DNA of 12,231 nucleotides from Psychromonas sp. (GCA_023145575.1 JAGLDN010000003.1:1-12231); one strand, 5' to 3'; positions 1 through 7,141 are shown, counted from the stretch's first letter. Made by a program: numbers and translations. The notes: generated by a model not told the origin, from the letters alone.

Positions 1-559
1 ATATCTGTTGACAAGTAAGCACTGTAAAGTTGTGATCTACTGCTCCAAGGCCAAGCTGATAGTTTTTACCGTTTCTAACTTCTGGGCCTATAGTTGCCGC
101 AATACATGCATTAGAATTCCAGCCCATAACAATTAAATTCTTAACGCCATTACATTGATGCTGTTGTGCTAATAATTGAGATAAGTTGCTCTTAGTAAAT
201 GCATTATACCCATGCTTATTAATTACTCTTGTATTTTGTGGAAGCAGTGCCCGGATCGATTTTTTGGTACAATCAGTGTAATTGCTAAGAGGATCATCAT
301 CATTATGAACATAAATATAAGATCCTGTAGGAAACTCAGGATCGAATTGAAATAAAAAAATTGGACAATTATATGCTTGAGCTAACATGATAACGTGTTG
401 TTGACTCGCGGTTATATCAATTATAGGGGAGAAATTAGAGCGATTAGGATCGAAAGGTTTTTTTGTCCTTTCAACGTCGGTCGTTTCATCAATCACAAGT
501 ACCGCTAAAGATGAAATTACCTTTTGCATTTCCGGTAACAGATTGCCTTTAATATACAT
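1..559 (-). CDS. Isochorismatase-like cysteine hydrolase, copy 1 (3' end cut by window)
   Basis: The frame is open from the ATG at 559 to the window edge (186 codons); the C-terminus lies outside. The protein has the isochorismatase-like layout: a first strand LAVLVIDE with the presumed catalytic Asp24, VINKHGYNAF with Lys115, and VMGWNSNACIAAT with Cys152. These match the Asp-Lys-Cys triad of this superfamily, whose members hydrolyse vinyl ethers, amides or ureas. The substrate cannot be told from sequence. The start is supported by AGGAG seven bases upstream of the ATG and by the same start in copy 2. Its C-terminal half is much closer to truncated copy 3 (2010-2375) than to copy 2, so the array was not built by simple stepwise tandem duplication. 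No signal peptide is seen, so it is probably cytoplasmic. The family assignment is firm at the motif level; the function is unknown. Confidence 0.8.
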   Translation of the reverse strand, partial: MYIKGNLLPEMQKVISSLAVLVIDETTDVERTKKPFDPNRSNFSPIIDITASQQHVIMLAQAYNCPIFLFQFDPEFPTGSYIYVHNDDDPLSNYTDCTKKSIRALLPQNTRVINKHGYNAFTKSNLSQLLAQQHQCNGVKNLIVMGWNSNACIAATIGPEVRNGKNYQLGLGAVDHNFTVLTCQQI

Positions 560-1009
560 AATGAGGCTCCTGACGTTATAAAAAATGGTGATTTAATGAG
601 CGATTAGAAATTTTATAATAGGAAGCTTCTTTTTACATCTGTCTAAATACTGTGAGAATTACATGTTACTTTATGTTGTTGTTATTGTAAATTTATCTTT
701 AACTAACATGCGTAGTTATATTTTTTGTGCTGGTTTTAAAGAAAGGCAGGGAGTACATGGTATAACAGAGGGTAGGTAAAATAACTAATGTTAGAATTTT
801 TTGCTGAAATGAAACGATCACCTAATTTCCAACACACTTGCTATATCGCTTTGATTTCTATCACTTGGCGAAGTCTAGGTGATGAAAGTCTCCCAGAGTG
901 CATTTTCATTGTAAGTAATAAGCTTTATCACCGTTGGAAAATCAATGGTTTTTGATTTTTTGTTAACCTAAACAATGAATACCCGTAAACATAAGCGTTA
1001 GAATTTATG
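560..1009. repeat. Spacer between copies 1 and 2, carrying the conserved 3' module (instance a)
   Basis: This 450-bp gap separates the start of copy 1 from the stop of copy 2. Read in gene direction (minus strand) it begins CATAAATTCTAACGCTTATG directly after the stop of copy 2. The same opening follows copy 3 and copy 4. A block at about 815-930 (minus-strand GATAGAAATCAAAGCGATAT, then AGCAAG and GTTGGAAAT) recurs at 1800-1920 and at 9070-9134. Near copy 1 the minus strand carries TAACGTCAGGAG, shared with copy 2, which supplies the ribosome binding site. The gap therefore holds a downstream module of one gene and the leader of the next. A weak promoter-like TATTAT lies about 60 bp before copy 1. 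No known RNA family was recognised. Confidence 0.7.
788..955 (+). CDS. Possible 55-codon small ORF inside the 3' module (doubtful)
   Basis: An ATG at 788 opens 55 codons ending in TGA at 955, antisense to the array genes. The equivalent place in the next spacer (1806-1931) has a 41-codon ORF. The two share MKRSPNF, a YIA.I.I core and EC(I).IVSN. Over 38 aligned codons I count 7, 5 and 9 differences at codon positions 1, 2 and 3. That is only a slight third-position excess, so selection on a protein is not shown. The third module copy, after copy 4, has a one-base deletion and a stop in this frame. No good ribosome binding site is present. It is listed because the frame stays open in two diverged copies; a non-coding explanation is equally good. 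Confidence 0.15.
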   Translation: MLEFFAEMKRSPNFQHTCYIALISITWRSLGDESLPECIFIVSNKLYHRWKINGF

Positions 1010-1636
1010 TTAAAGATGGCTATAAAATTTAATTCCATCATAAAGATCACCCCACAGCGCAGTATCACCATTTAATACCGCCTGACAAGTTAGTACTGAC
1101 ATGCCGTGTTGATCGGCTCCTGGGCCTAATACTATTGTTGTGTTGTTGTACTGGACTTCTAGACCTATAGTGCCTGGAACACATACATTAGCATCCCAAC
1201 CCATAATAACTAAATTCTTCACGCCACAATCCTGATACTGTTTTGATAATATTTCAAAGAGACCTGTACCGATAAATGCATTGCAGGTATGTTTATTGAT
1301 TATTATTGTATCTGGTGGAAGAAGTGCTCTGAGCGCTACTTTGGTAGCGTGCACGTCATCGCTAATCTCACCTTCATCATAAGAAAAAGATCCTAGAGGA
1401 AAACCGGTATCCATTTGAATAAAAAAAATTGGACAATTATATAATTCAGCTAACATGAGAACTTTTTGTTGAGCCGAGTAGACATCTTTTATAGGGGAGA
1501 AATTAGTCCTCTTAGAATCACCAGGATCCATTAGCCCCGCCAGATCAGGGGTGTAGCGCTGTTCATCAATCACAAGTACCGCTAAAGATGAACTTACCTT
1601 TTGCATTTCCTGTAAAAGATTGCCTTTAATATACAT
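1010..1636 (-). CDS. Isochorismatase-like cysteine hydrolase, copy 2
   Basis: This intact gene encodes 208 residues, in the normal range for single-domain isochorismatase-like hydrolases. Asp24 (LVIDEQ), Lys115 (INKHTCNAF) and Cys152 (WDANVCVPGT) form the expected catalytic triad. The Cys sits at the start of the helix after the GW(D/N)xNxC motif, where other family members have G-x-x-T-x-x-C. No membrane segment or signal peptide is seen, so it is probably cytoplasmic. Of the array genes it is the most divergent: it lacks the YRNGKNYQLGLGAVDHN stretch shared by copies 1 and 3 and has GPGADQHGMSVLTCQ instead. The Shine-Dalgarno AGGAG of copy 1 is AGGAC here, so translation may be weaker. It is followed by the conserved 3' module. 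Substrate and pathway are unknown. Confidence 0.85.
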   Translation of the reverse strand: MYIKGNLLQEMQKVSSSLAVLVIDEQRYTPDLAGLMDPGDSKRTNFSPIKDVYSAQQKVLMLAELYNCPIFFIQMDTGFPLGSFSYDEGEISDDVHATKVALRALLPPDTIIINKHTCNAFIGTGLFEILSKQYQDCGVKNLVIMGWDANVCVPGTIGLEVQYNNTTIVLGPGADQHGMSVLTCQAVLNGDTALWGDLYDGIKFYSHL

Positions 1637-2009
1637 AATGAGGGTCCTGACGTTATAAAAATTTGATTCTATCTTATTTTACTTCCACCGTATATGTATG
1701 CATTTATTACGTCATCTTTTGTATTTATTGGTTTTAAAAATGGCATGGAATACATGGTATAACATAAAGTAGATAAAAAGAACTAATGTCAGAATATTTA
1801 GTAAAATGAAACGTTCACCTAATTTTGAGCACCCTTACTACATCGCTTTTATTTGTATCATTAAACCAAGTATAGGTCATAAAAGTCTCTCAGAGTGCAT
1901 TTTAATTGTTAGTAATAATCATCACAAATGAAGCAAAAATAAATCACTTTGAGCTATTTTATTAACCGAAACAATGAATGAATCGAAAACCTAAGTGTTA
2001 GAATTTATG
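1637..2009. repeat. Spacer between copies 2 and 3, carrying the 3' module (instance b)
   Basis: This 373-bp gap is recognisably homologous to 560-1009 through most of its length. Shared stretches include TACATGGTATAACA, ATGAAACG(A/T)TCACCTAATTT and AGTCTC(C/T)CAGAGTGCATTTT on the plus strand, and the TTAGAATTTATG next to the stop of copy 3. The part nearest copy 2 (1640-1720) differs from the equivalent leader of copy 1, so the leaders are less conserved than the downstream block. A 41-codon plus-strand ORF (1806-1931) parallels the small ORF at 788-955. No RNA gene or clear terminator was recognised. Confidence 0.7.
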
Positions 2010-2375
2010 TTAAAGATGGCTATAAAATTTAATCAGTGGAGAATGTTCAGTCCACCACGCATCCTCACCAGTTAATATCTGTTGACAAGTAAGCACTGTT
2101 AAGTTGTGATCTACTGCTCCAAGGCCAAGCTGATAGTTTTTACCGTTTCTATATTCTGGGCCTATAGTTGCCGCAACACATATATTAGAATTAAAACCCA
2201 TAACAACTAAATTCTCGACGCCTTTACATTGATACTGTTGTGCTAATAATTGAGATAAATTGGTCCCAGTAAATGCATTATACCCATGCTTGTTGATTAC
2301 TCTTGTCTTCTGTGGAAGAAGTACCCTGAGCGATTTTTTGGTTGCAAACCTGTAATTTATAAGATGATCATGCAT
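2010..2375 (-). pseudogene. 5'-truncated isochorismatase-like gene, copy 3
   Basis: Only 121 residues remain of about 208. The open frame keeps the Lys (INKHGYNAF, Lys29 here) and the Cys (NSNICVAAT, Cys66 here) but lacks the whole N-terminal half, including the strand with the catalytic Asp. Homology with copy 1 runs as far as the YxxATKKS region and stops near 2370. Beyond that the sequence is unrelated and leads straight into the typA terminator. The ATG at 2375 is a chance start without a convincing Shine-Dalgarno, so the product, if made, should be inactive. The remaining part is very similar to the same region of copy 1, so the truncation or the duplication is recent relative to copy 2. 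Its 3' flank is the standard module of the array. Confidence 0.8.
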
Positions 2376-2404
2376 TAAACTGTTTTTAATTATTTCACGG
2401 GCAT

Positions 2405-2446
2405 GAAAAAAGCCCTTACCAAATGATTCCGATAAGGGTTTTTTTT
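2405..2446. terminator. Bidirectional Rho-independent terminator of typA
   Basis: An 8-bp stem (2413-2420 with 2431-2438; one G-U pair on the minus strand) encloses a 10-base loop. It has an A-tract on the left and eight T on the right, so it reads as a terminator on both strands. On the minus strand it lies about 20 bp after the typA stop, followed by CTTTTTT. On the plus strand it would block transcription entering typA antisense. Confidence 0.88.
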
Positions 2447-2466
2447 AACGCGAGGCTAATAAATAA

Positions 2467-4290
2467 CTAGTCTTTTTTAGGACGTGCTGCGCGTTTACGT
2501 TCATTTTCTGTAAGAAGTTTCTTACGAATTCGAATGCTTTCTGGTGTTACTTCTACTAACTCATCAATGTCAATGAACTCAAGCGCTTGCTCTAATGACA
2601 TTTTGATTGCAGGAGAGAGTACTTGTGCTTCATCTGTACCTGATGCTCGTACGTTGGTAAGTTGCTTACCACGTACACAGTTTACTGTTAAGTCATTTGA
2701 GCGGATATGAATACCGATAATTTGCCCTTCATAGACTTCAGTGCCGTGCTCTATGAATAAACGTCCCCGATCTTGCAAGAAGAATAAAGAGTAGGTCACC
2801 GCTTTATCAGTTGAATTTGAAATTAAAACACCATTTTGACGTTGACCTATTGCACCACCTTTGTGCCGGCCATAATGATCGAATGTATGATATAGCAAGC
2901 CAGAGCCTGAGGTCATTGTCATAAATTCAGTTTGAAAACCAATCAAGCCACGACTTGGGATCATAAAATCTAAACGTACACGACCTTTACCATCAGGGAG
3001 CATATTGGTCATTTCTGCTTTACGAACACCAAGTTGCTCAATTATGCGACCTTGATGCTGATCTTCACAATCAACGGTTAATGCTTCCATTGGCTCATGT
3101 AATTTACCGTCAATGATACGCTCAATGACTTCTGGTCGAGATACTGCAAGCTCGAAACCTTCACGACGCATGTTTTCAATTAAAATACCTAAGTGTAATT
3201 CGCCTCGCCCCGATACTTTAAATTTGTCAGGATCATTTGTTTCTTCAACCCTAAGAGCTACATTGTGTACTAGCTCTTTTTGTAGACGGTCTAAAATGTT
3301 TCGCGATGTAACGAATTTACCTTCTTTACCACAAAATGGCGAAGTATTCACCTGGAAAGTCATTGTTACCGTTGGCTCATCAACATTTAACGGTGGTAAT
3401 GCTTCAACTGCATTTTGATCACAAATTGTATCTGAAATTTTAAGTTCACCTAAACCGGTAATTGCAATAATGTTACCAGCTCGTGCAATTTCTATCTCAT
3501 TACGCTCAAGGCCTAGGTAACCGAGTACTTGGCCAACTTTTCCTTTTCGTTGTTTGTCATCACTACCAATGACTGTCACTGCTTGGTTAGGTTTAACAGT
3601 ACCACGTGTGATACGACCAACACCGATAACACCGACATATGAGTTATAATCAAGTTGAGAGATTTGAATTTGAAAAGGACCGTCAGGATCACCTTTAGGT
3701 GGCGGGACATTTTCAACAATTGAGGTTAATAATGCGTCCATGTTTTGTGTTGGCTCTTCTGATATTGTATTTGCCCAGCCATTTAATGCTGACGCATAAA
3801 CTACTTTAAAGTCTAACTGCTCATCGCTTGCACCTAAGTTATCAAATAAGTCAAATACTTGATCTACTACCCATTCAGCCCGTGCACCAGGTTTATCTAT
3901 TTTATTGATGATAACGATTGGTTTAAGGCCGTGTGCGAATGCTTTTTGTGTTACAAAACGGGTCTGAGGCATCGGTCCATCAACAGCATCCACGATTAAG
4001 CAAACACTGTCGACCATTGACATGATACGCTCTACCTCACCACCAAAATCAGCGTGTCCAGGCGTATCAACGATATTTATATGGTAGCCATCCCACTCGA
4101 TTGCTGTATTTTTTGCAAGAATAGTAATGCCACGCTCTTTTTCTAGATCGTTAGAGTCCATTACACGCTCTTGACCACCACTACGGATATCTAATGTGCC
4201 AGATTGCTCTAGTAATTTGTCAACCAGTGTCGTTTTACCGTGGTCAACATGAGCAATTATCGCTATATTTCTTAGTTTATGTACCGACAT
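2467..4290 (-). CDS. typA: Ribosome-associated translational GTPase TypA/BipA
   Basis: At 607 residues this is the usual length for TypA/BipA, an EF-G-like GTPase that binds the 70S ribosome and supports 50S assembly and growth at low temperature or under stress in E. coli and relatives. All GTPase motifs are present: P-loop AHVDHGKTT (about residues 13-21), RGIT (53-56), DTPGH (75-79), NKID (129-132) and SAL (167-169). The EF-G-like domain II, domain III and the BipA-specific C-terminal domain follow, ending in a basic tail (KRAARPKKD). The start at 4290 is fixed by MSVHKLRNIAIIAHVDHGKTT, the standard BipA N-terminus; the Shine-Dalgarno is weak (AAGG). The gene is divergent from glnA, as in E. 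coli and many gammaproteobacteria, and ends at a strong terminator. A hairpin in its leader (4323-4363) may regulate it. Confidence 0.97.
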   Translation of the reverse strand: MSVHKLRNIAIIAHVDHGKTTLVDKLLEQSGTLDIRSGGQERVMDSNDLEKERGITILAKNTAIEWDGYHINIVDTPGHADFGGEVERIMSMVDSVCLIVDAVDGPMPQTRFVTQKAFAHGLKPIVIINKIDKPGARAEWVVDQVFDLFDNLGASDEQLDFKVVYASALNGWANTISEEPTQNMDALLTSIVENVPPPKGDPDGPFQIQISQLDYNSYVGVIGVGRITRGTVKPNQAVTVIGSDDKQRKGKVGQVLGYLGLERNEIEIARAGNIIAITGLGELKISDTICDQNAVEALPPLNVDEPTVTMTFQVNTSPFCGKEGKFVTSRNILDRLQKELVHNVALRVEETNDPDKFKVSGRGELHLGILIENMRREGFELAVSRPEVIERIIDGKLHEPMEALTVDCEDQHQGRIIEQLGVRKAEMTNMLPDGKGRVRLDFMIPSRGLIGFQTEFMTMTSGSGLLYHTFDHYGRHKGGAIGQRQNGVLISNSTDKAVTYSLFFLQDRGRLFIEHGTEVYEGQIIGIHIRSNDLTVNCVRGKQLTNVRASGTDEAQVLSPAIKMSLEQALEFIDIDELVEVTPESIRIRKKLLTENERKRAARPKKD

Positions 4291-4322
4291 TTTTGAGCCT
4301 TAAAAGCTATGATGTAAAAAGA

Positions 4323-4363
4323 CCAATGAGATAAAAATAGATGTTAGTTTTTTATCTTATTGG
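4323..4363 (-). promoter_or_regulatory. Inverted repeat in the typA leader, attenuator- or thermometer-like
   Basis: Two 15-base arms (4323-4337 and 4349-4363) pair with one A-C mismatch around an 11-base loop. On the minus strand (typA sense) the stem is followed by TCTTTTT, so it resembles a weak intrinsic terminator about 30 bases before the typA start. The stem is almost all A-T pairs, so it would melt easily. It could equally be a temperature-sensitive structure, which fits the cold-related role of BipA. This is inference from shape only. Confidence 0.5.
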
Positions 4364-4445
4364 TATGTGCCAAATTAGTTATTTTAAGCTGAATTTGGAA
4401 AGTCTGTGTATTGTAGCTATTATTTTCAAAATAGAAAGTTTTAAA

Positions 4446-4461
4446 AGTGGCATATGCCACT
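4446..4461. promoter_or_regulatory. 16-bp perfect palindrome, possible operator
   Basis: AGTGGCATATGCCACT is its own reverse complement and lies about 155 bp upstream of typA and 375 bp upstream of glnA. Its length and symmetry suit a dimeric DNA-binding protein. No regulator is recognised, and it has no T-tract, so it is not a terminator. Confidence 0.4.
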
Positions 4462-4637
4462 GCGCCCTCAAGATGTAATGTTTACCTCGGACTTGATTAT
4501 CAAAACAATGGCAACATATCGTTTGTCGTTAGCTTTAAATGGATGATGCTCATTAAGCACAATTCGGGTTAAGCAATATTGCGATGCTTGATCTGCGTTA
4601 AAGCGAGGATCTTGTAAATTTAACTATAGTTGAGGTT

Positions 4638-4661
4638 GCATTTCGAAGTAAAATGGGTATA
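4638..4661. repeat. Solitary arm resembling the MITE-like element end
   Basis: GCATTTCGAAGTAAAATGGG followed by TATA matches the right arm of the element at 11123-11385 (from 11362) at 19 of 24 positions, including the GAAGTAA core and the GGGNATA end. No matching left arm is visible upstream, so this is a relic or a chimera. It lies about 45 bp before the putative -35 box of glnA. Confidence 0.45.
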
Positions 4662-4705
4662 AGGCTCACTTTAACGAGTCTAAATGCTTGCTTGAGAATC
4701 TTTTG

Positions 4706-4733
4706 TTGACTTAAAACGACTTTTGTTTAGTAT
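4706..4733 (+). promoter_or_regulatory. Candidate sigma70-type promoter of glnA
   Basis: TTGACT (4706-4711), a 16-bp spacer and TAGTAT (4728-4733) form the best -35/-10 pair in the gap. They would give a leader of roughly 95 bases. The -10 box overlaps the first of two direct repeats, so an operator function of those repeats is plausible. The call rests on consensus similarity only. Confidence 0.4.
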
Positions 4734-4765
4734 GTCATAAAAATGGATAAATTATGTCGTAAAAA
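4731..4765. repeat. Paired direct repeats over the glnA start region
   Basis: TATGTCATAAAAA (4731-4743) and TATGTCGTAAAAA (4753-4765) are 12 of 13 identical and start 22 bp apart, about two helical turns. They begin in the presumed -10 box and would sit on one face of the DNA, as expected for a tandem operator. Confidence 0.45.
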
Positions 4766-4766
4766 G

Positions 4767-4792
4767 GTCTAAATTAAAATTTATATTTAGAC
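4767..4792. repeat. Inverted repeat in the glnA leader
   Basis: GTCTAAAT (4767-4774) and ATTTAGAC (4785-4792) are perfect 8-bp arms around a 10-base AT-rich spacer, directly after the direct repeats. It could be an operator or a weak leader hairpin. There is no T-tract. Confidence 0.35.
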
Positions 4793-4835
4793 TTGCAAAA
4801 TTATATATTCTAAATAATTGAGGTTTTAAATTAAT

Positions 4836-6254
4836 ATGTCTACTAAAACTATGCAAGATGTTCTTGATTTAATCGCGTTGAAAGAGGTTAAATTTGTTGA
4901 TTTACGTTTCACTGATACACATGGTAAAGAGCAGCACGTTTCCGTGCCACACCACCAAGTAGATGAAGATTTTTTTGAAGATGGAAAAATGTTTGATGGA
5001 TCTTCTATCGCTGGTTGGAAAGGCATTCAAAATTCAGATATGGTCTTAATGCCGGTTCCTACAACGGCTGTACTCGACCCATTTACGCATGATGTAACGC
5101 TTATATTGCGTTGTGACATTTTAGAGCCAAGAACAATGCAGGGATATGATCGTGATCCTCGCTCTGTGGCAAAGCGTGCTGAAGCATATATGCATTCGAC
5201 AGGTATTGCAGATACTATTTTATTTGGGCCTGAGCCAGAGTTCTTCCTCTTTGATGATGTTAGATATGCCAACGGTATTTCGGAAGCGTTCTATTCGATT
5301 GATTCTAAAGAAGCTGCTTGGAATTCAGGCACGGCATACGAAGAGGGTAACATGGGGCATCGTCCTTCGATTAAAGGTGGTTATTTCCCTGTTTCACCTG
5401 TTGATAGTGGGCAAGATATTCGTAGTGCAATGTGTTTAGCCATGGAAGAAATGGGCTTAATTATTGAAGCGCACCATCATGAAGTAGCAACTGGCGGCCA
5501 AAATGAAATAGCTTGTCGATTTAATACCATCGTTAAAAAAGCAGATGAAATTCAAATTTATAAATATGTTGTACATAATGTTGCGCATGAATTTGGACAA
5601 ACAGCGACGTTTATGCCTAAGCCACTTGTTGGCGATAATGGCTCTGGTAATCATTGCCATCAATCGCTTAGTAAGGACGGAGTGAACCTGTTTTCTGGTG
5701 ATCAATATGGCGGAATGTCGCAGCTCGCGCTTTACTACATCGGTGGCATCATCAAGCATGCAAAGGCAATTAATGCTTATACAAATGCATCTACTAATTC
5801 ATACAAACGTCTGATACCAGGGTTTGAAGCACCTGTTATGCTGGCGTATTCAGCGGGTAATCGTAGTGCATCTATCCGTATCCCTATGGTACCAACACCA
5901 AAAGCTGCGCGTATCGAAGTGCGTTTTCCAGATCCAACAATGAACCCTTACTTAGGTTTTTCGGTGATGTTAATGGCGGGACTTGATGGGATTAAAAATA
6001 AAATTGATCCTGGTGAACCGCTAGACAAGGATTTATATGATTTACCAAAAGAAGAAGCGGATATCATTCCACAAGTTGCCATTTCTTTTGAAGAAGCACT
6101 TGCCGCACTTGATGTTGATCGTGATTTTTTACTTGAAGGTGGCGTATTCTCAAATGAATCAATTGATGCCTACATTGCGCTTAAAACTGCTGAATGTCAG
6201 GCGGTTTCACAAGCAACCCACCCTAAAGAGTTTGAACTTTATTACAGTGTATAA
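4836..6254 (+). CDS. glnA: Glutamine synthetase, type I (GSI-beta)
   Basis: This gene encodes 472 residues, close to the 469 of E. coli GlnA. The enzyme makes glutamine from glutamate, ammonia and ATP as a cytoplasmic dodecamer. Visible signatures are DGSSIAGW near residue 54, GPEPEFF (131-137) with metal-binding Glu residues, the KPLVGDNGSGNHCHQS block (262-277), NRSASIRIP (342-350) and a C-terminus HPKEFELYYSV. Tyr401 in KDLYDLPKEE matches the adenylylation site (Tyr397 in E. coli), so the enzyme should be controlled by GlnE-type adenylylation; that places it in the GSI-beta group. The start at 4836 matches the family. The Shine-Dalgarno TGAGG lies 12 bases upstream, a long spacing. The gene is divergent from typA and probably co-transcribed with the next gene, 81 bp away from its likely start. 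Confidence 0.97.
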   Translation: MSTKTMQDVLDLIALKEVKFVDLRFTDTHGKEQHVSVPHHQVDEDFFEDGKMFDGSSIAGWKGIQNSDMVLMPVPTTAVLDPFTHDVTLILRCDILEPRTMQGYDRDPRSVAKRAEAYMHSTGIADTILFGPEPEFFLFDDVRYANGISEAFYSIDSKEAAWNSGTAYEEGNMGHRPSIKGGYFPVSPVDSGQDIRSAMCLAMEEMGLIIEAHHHEVATGGQNEIACRFNTIVKKADEIQIYKYVVHNVAHEFGQTATFMPKPLVGDNGSGNHCHQSLSKDGVNLFSGDQYGGMSQLALYYIGGIIKHAKAINAYTNASTNSYKRLIPGFEAPVMLAYSAGNRSASIRIPMVPTPKAARIEVRFPDPTMNPYLGFSVMLMAGLDGIKNKIDPGEPLDKDLYDLPKEEADIIPQVAISFEEALAALDVDRDFLLEGGVFSNESIDAYIALKTAECQAVSQATHPKEFELYYSV

Positions 6255-6274
6255 TTAATTATTTTAGATTCGAT

Positions 6275-6317
6275 GCCTGTAACGTGGCGCTGATTAGCGA
6301 ATTCTCACGTCACGGGC
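6275..6317 (+). terminator. Hairpin between glnA and the DUF4124 gene
   Basis: A 12-bp stem (6275-6286 with 6306-6317; one mismatch and one G-U pair) carries an inner CGCT/AGCG stem (6288-6291 with 6296-6299). It lies 20 bases after the glnA stop and just before the GGAG of the next gene. It lacks a T-tract, so it is more likely an mRNA 3'-end stabiliser or processing signal that sets different levels for the two genes than a full terminator. Confidence 0.5.
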
Positions 6318-6335
6318 AAAGGAGAAATGCGCATT

Positions 6336-6926
6336 ATGATGAAAATTATTATTTTATTATTTTCAATCATTGTTTACTTCTCATTTGGCGTAATAATTGC
6401 TGAAGGCGCGATATACACTTGGACTGATAAAGATGGAATTTCTCATTTTTCAGATCATGCGGCAGTAGGAACGCAAAAGTTTAGCATCAAAAAAAACAAC
6501 ATTGTTTCTGATAATAACAAACAAAAAAAAGCAGGTGAAGATAATATTGTATCTGGCAATCTTGCGAATGTTCACATAAAAAAAATAATTACCTATCAAG
6601 TCAATTTCACGTCACCACAAAATGATCAAGCCATTCGTGCGAATAATGGCAATTTTTCTGTTAATGTTGTCATTACACCGCAACAAAATCAACAGCACAA
6701 ACTTCAGCTTTACATTGATGGAATAAAATTTGGGAGCGCGCAATTATCAACGACTATTTCCGCAAAAAATGTCGATAGAGGGACGCATAAAATACAAGTT
6801 TTTTTATTAGATGAAAAAGAAAGCATACTGGCAAAAACAAAAATGATAACCATACATATTCTAAAAGTATCTACGATAAACGCGCCTTATATTGGAACTA
6901 CAATGACTAATACCTTCGAACATTAA
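6336..6926 (+). CDS. Secreted DUF4124-domain protein
   Basis: The N-terminus is a clear signal peptide: a positively charged start, a long run of Ile, Leu, Phe and Val, then AEGA before IYTWTDKDG. The YxWxDxxGxxHFSD motif right after it is the mark of DUF4124, found in many periplasmic proteins of Proteobacteria and of unknown role. The C-terminal half (NFTSPQNDQAIRANNG, then LYIDG and NVDRGTHKIQVF) looks like an Ig-like beta domain seen in homologues next to glnA. I chose ATG 6336 because GGAG (6321-6324) is 11 bases upstream; the ATG at 6327 is only 2 bases from it, too close for a ribosome binding site. From 6336 the protein has 196 residues. It follows glnA on the same strand, as in other Alteromonadales, but its link to nitrogen metabolism is unproven. 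Confidence 0.85.
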   Translation: MMKIIILLFSIIVYFSFGVIIAEGAIYTWTDKDGISHFSDHAAVGTQKFSIKKNNIVSDNNKQKKAGEDNIVSGNLANVHIKKIITYQVNFTSPQNDQAIRANNGNFSVNVVITPQQNQQHKLQLYIDGIKFGSAQLSTTISAKNVDRGTHKIQVFLLDEKESILAKTKMITIHILKVSTINAPYIGTTMTNTFEH

Positions 6927-7141
6927 CTAAAAATAGCCCATCGTATTTAATGTTGTTGATAACAAATTCAGGTAAAATGAGTCATCCATAATGTCGGAAG
7001 ATCAATCAAGATAATTTTTTATTTTAGAAGATGTTATACCAATTACAAGAAATAGATCATTTATTTTATAACATAAAATAATTTACTTACGCCTTGAATA
7101 ATTCTATATCCCTGCATAAAATTTAGATTACACACTTATTG
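6927..7141. other. Non-coding gap before the IS4-type element
   Basis: This AT-rich gap has no convincing ORF. It contains a 9-bp perfect inverted repeat with a 3-base loop (7061-7081, TTATTTTAT/ATAAAATAA) and a TTATACCAATTACAAG stretch near 7034. That stretch resembles ends of small dispersed repeats common in marine gammaproteobacteria, but no partner end is visible. In related genomes ntrB and ntrC often follow glnA; they are absent here. Confidence 0.5.

Larger units (their letters stand above)
4291..4835. other. typA-glnA divergent intergenic region
   Basis: This 545-bp gap holds no gene. From left to right it contains an AT-rich inverted repeat in the typA leader, a 16-bp perfect palindrome, a solitary arm resembling the MITE-like ends found elsewhere in the window, a sigma70-type promoter candidate for glnA, a pair of 13-bp direct repeats and a short inverted repeat. 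I looked for a sigma54 -24/-12 promoter (TGGCAC-N5-TTGC) and for paired NtrC sites, and found no convincing match on either strand. Confidence 0.7.

Noticed and set aside
560..2009. Possible integron cassette array with attC sites between the hydrolase copies
   Set aside because: GTTGGAAAT is close to the attC core GTTRRRY but fails at the last position, no paired R'/R'' boxes are visible, and the spacers are far longer than attC sites.
1..2375. CRISPR-like regularity of the left array
   Set aside because: The repeating unit is about 1 kb and contains genes; no short direct repeats with unique spacers.
3113..3418. Plus-strand ORF inside typA
   Set aside because: Antisense shadow of a well-conserved GTPase gene; no family resemblance and no ribosome binding site.
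4291..4835. sigma54 promoter or NtrC sites for glnA
   Set aside because: TTGGCACATACC (minus strand, near 4370) has a -24-like box but no GC at the required distance; the GCTCATTAAGC stretch is too weak for an NtrC site.
4826..5759. Several short ORFs on both strands within and across glnA
   Set aside because: Shadows of glnA in other frames; their products are low-complexity or show no known motif.
7061..7081. Terminator after the DUF4124 gene
   Set aside because: The inverted repeat is pure A-T, 135 bp downstream of the stop, and has no following T-tract.
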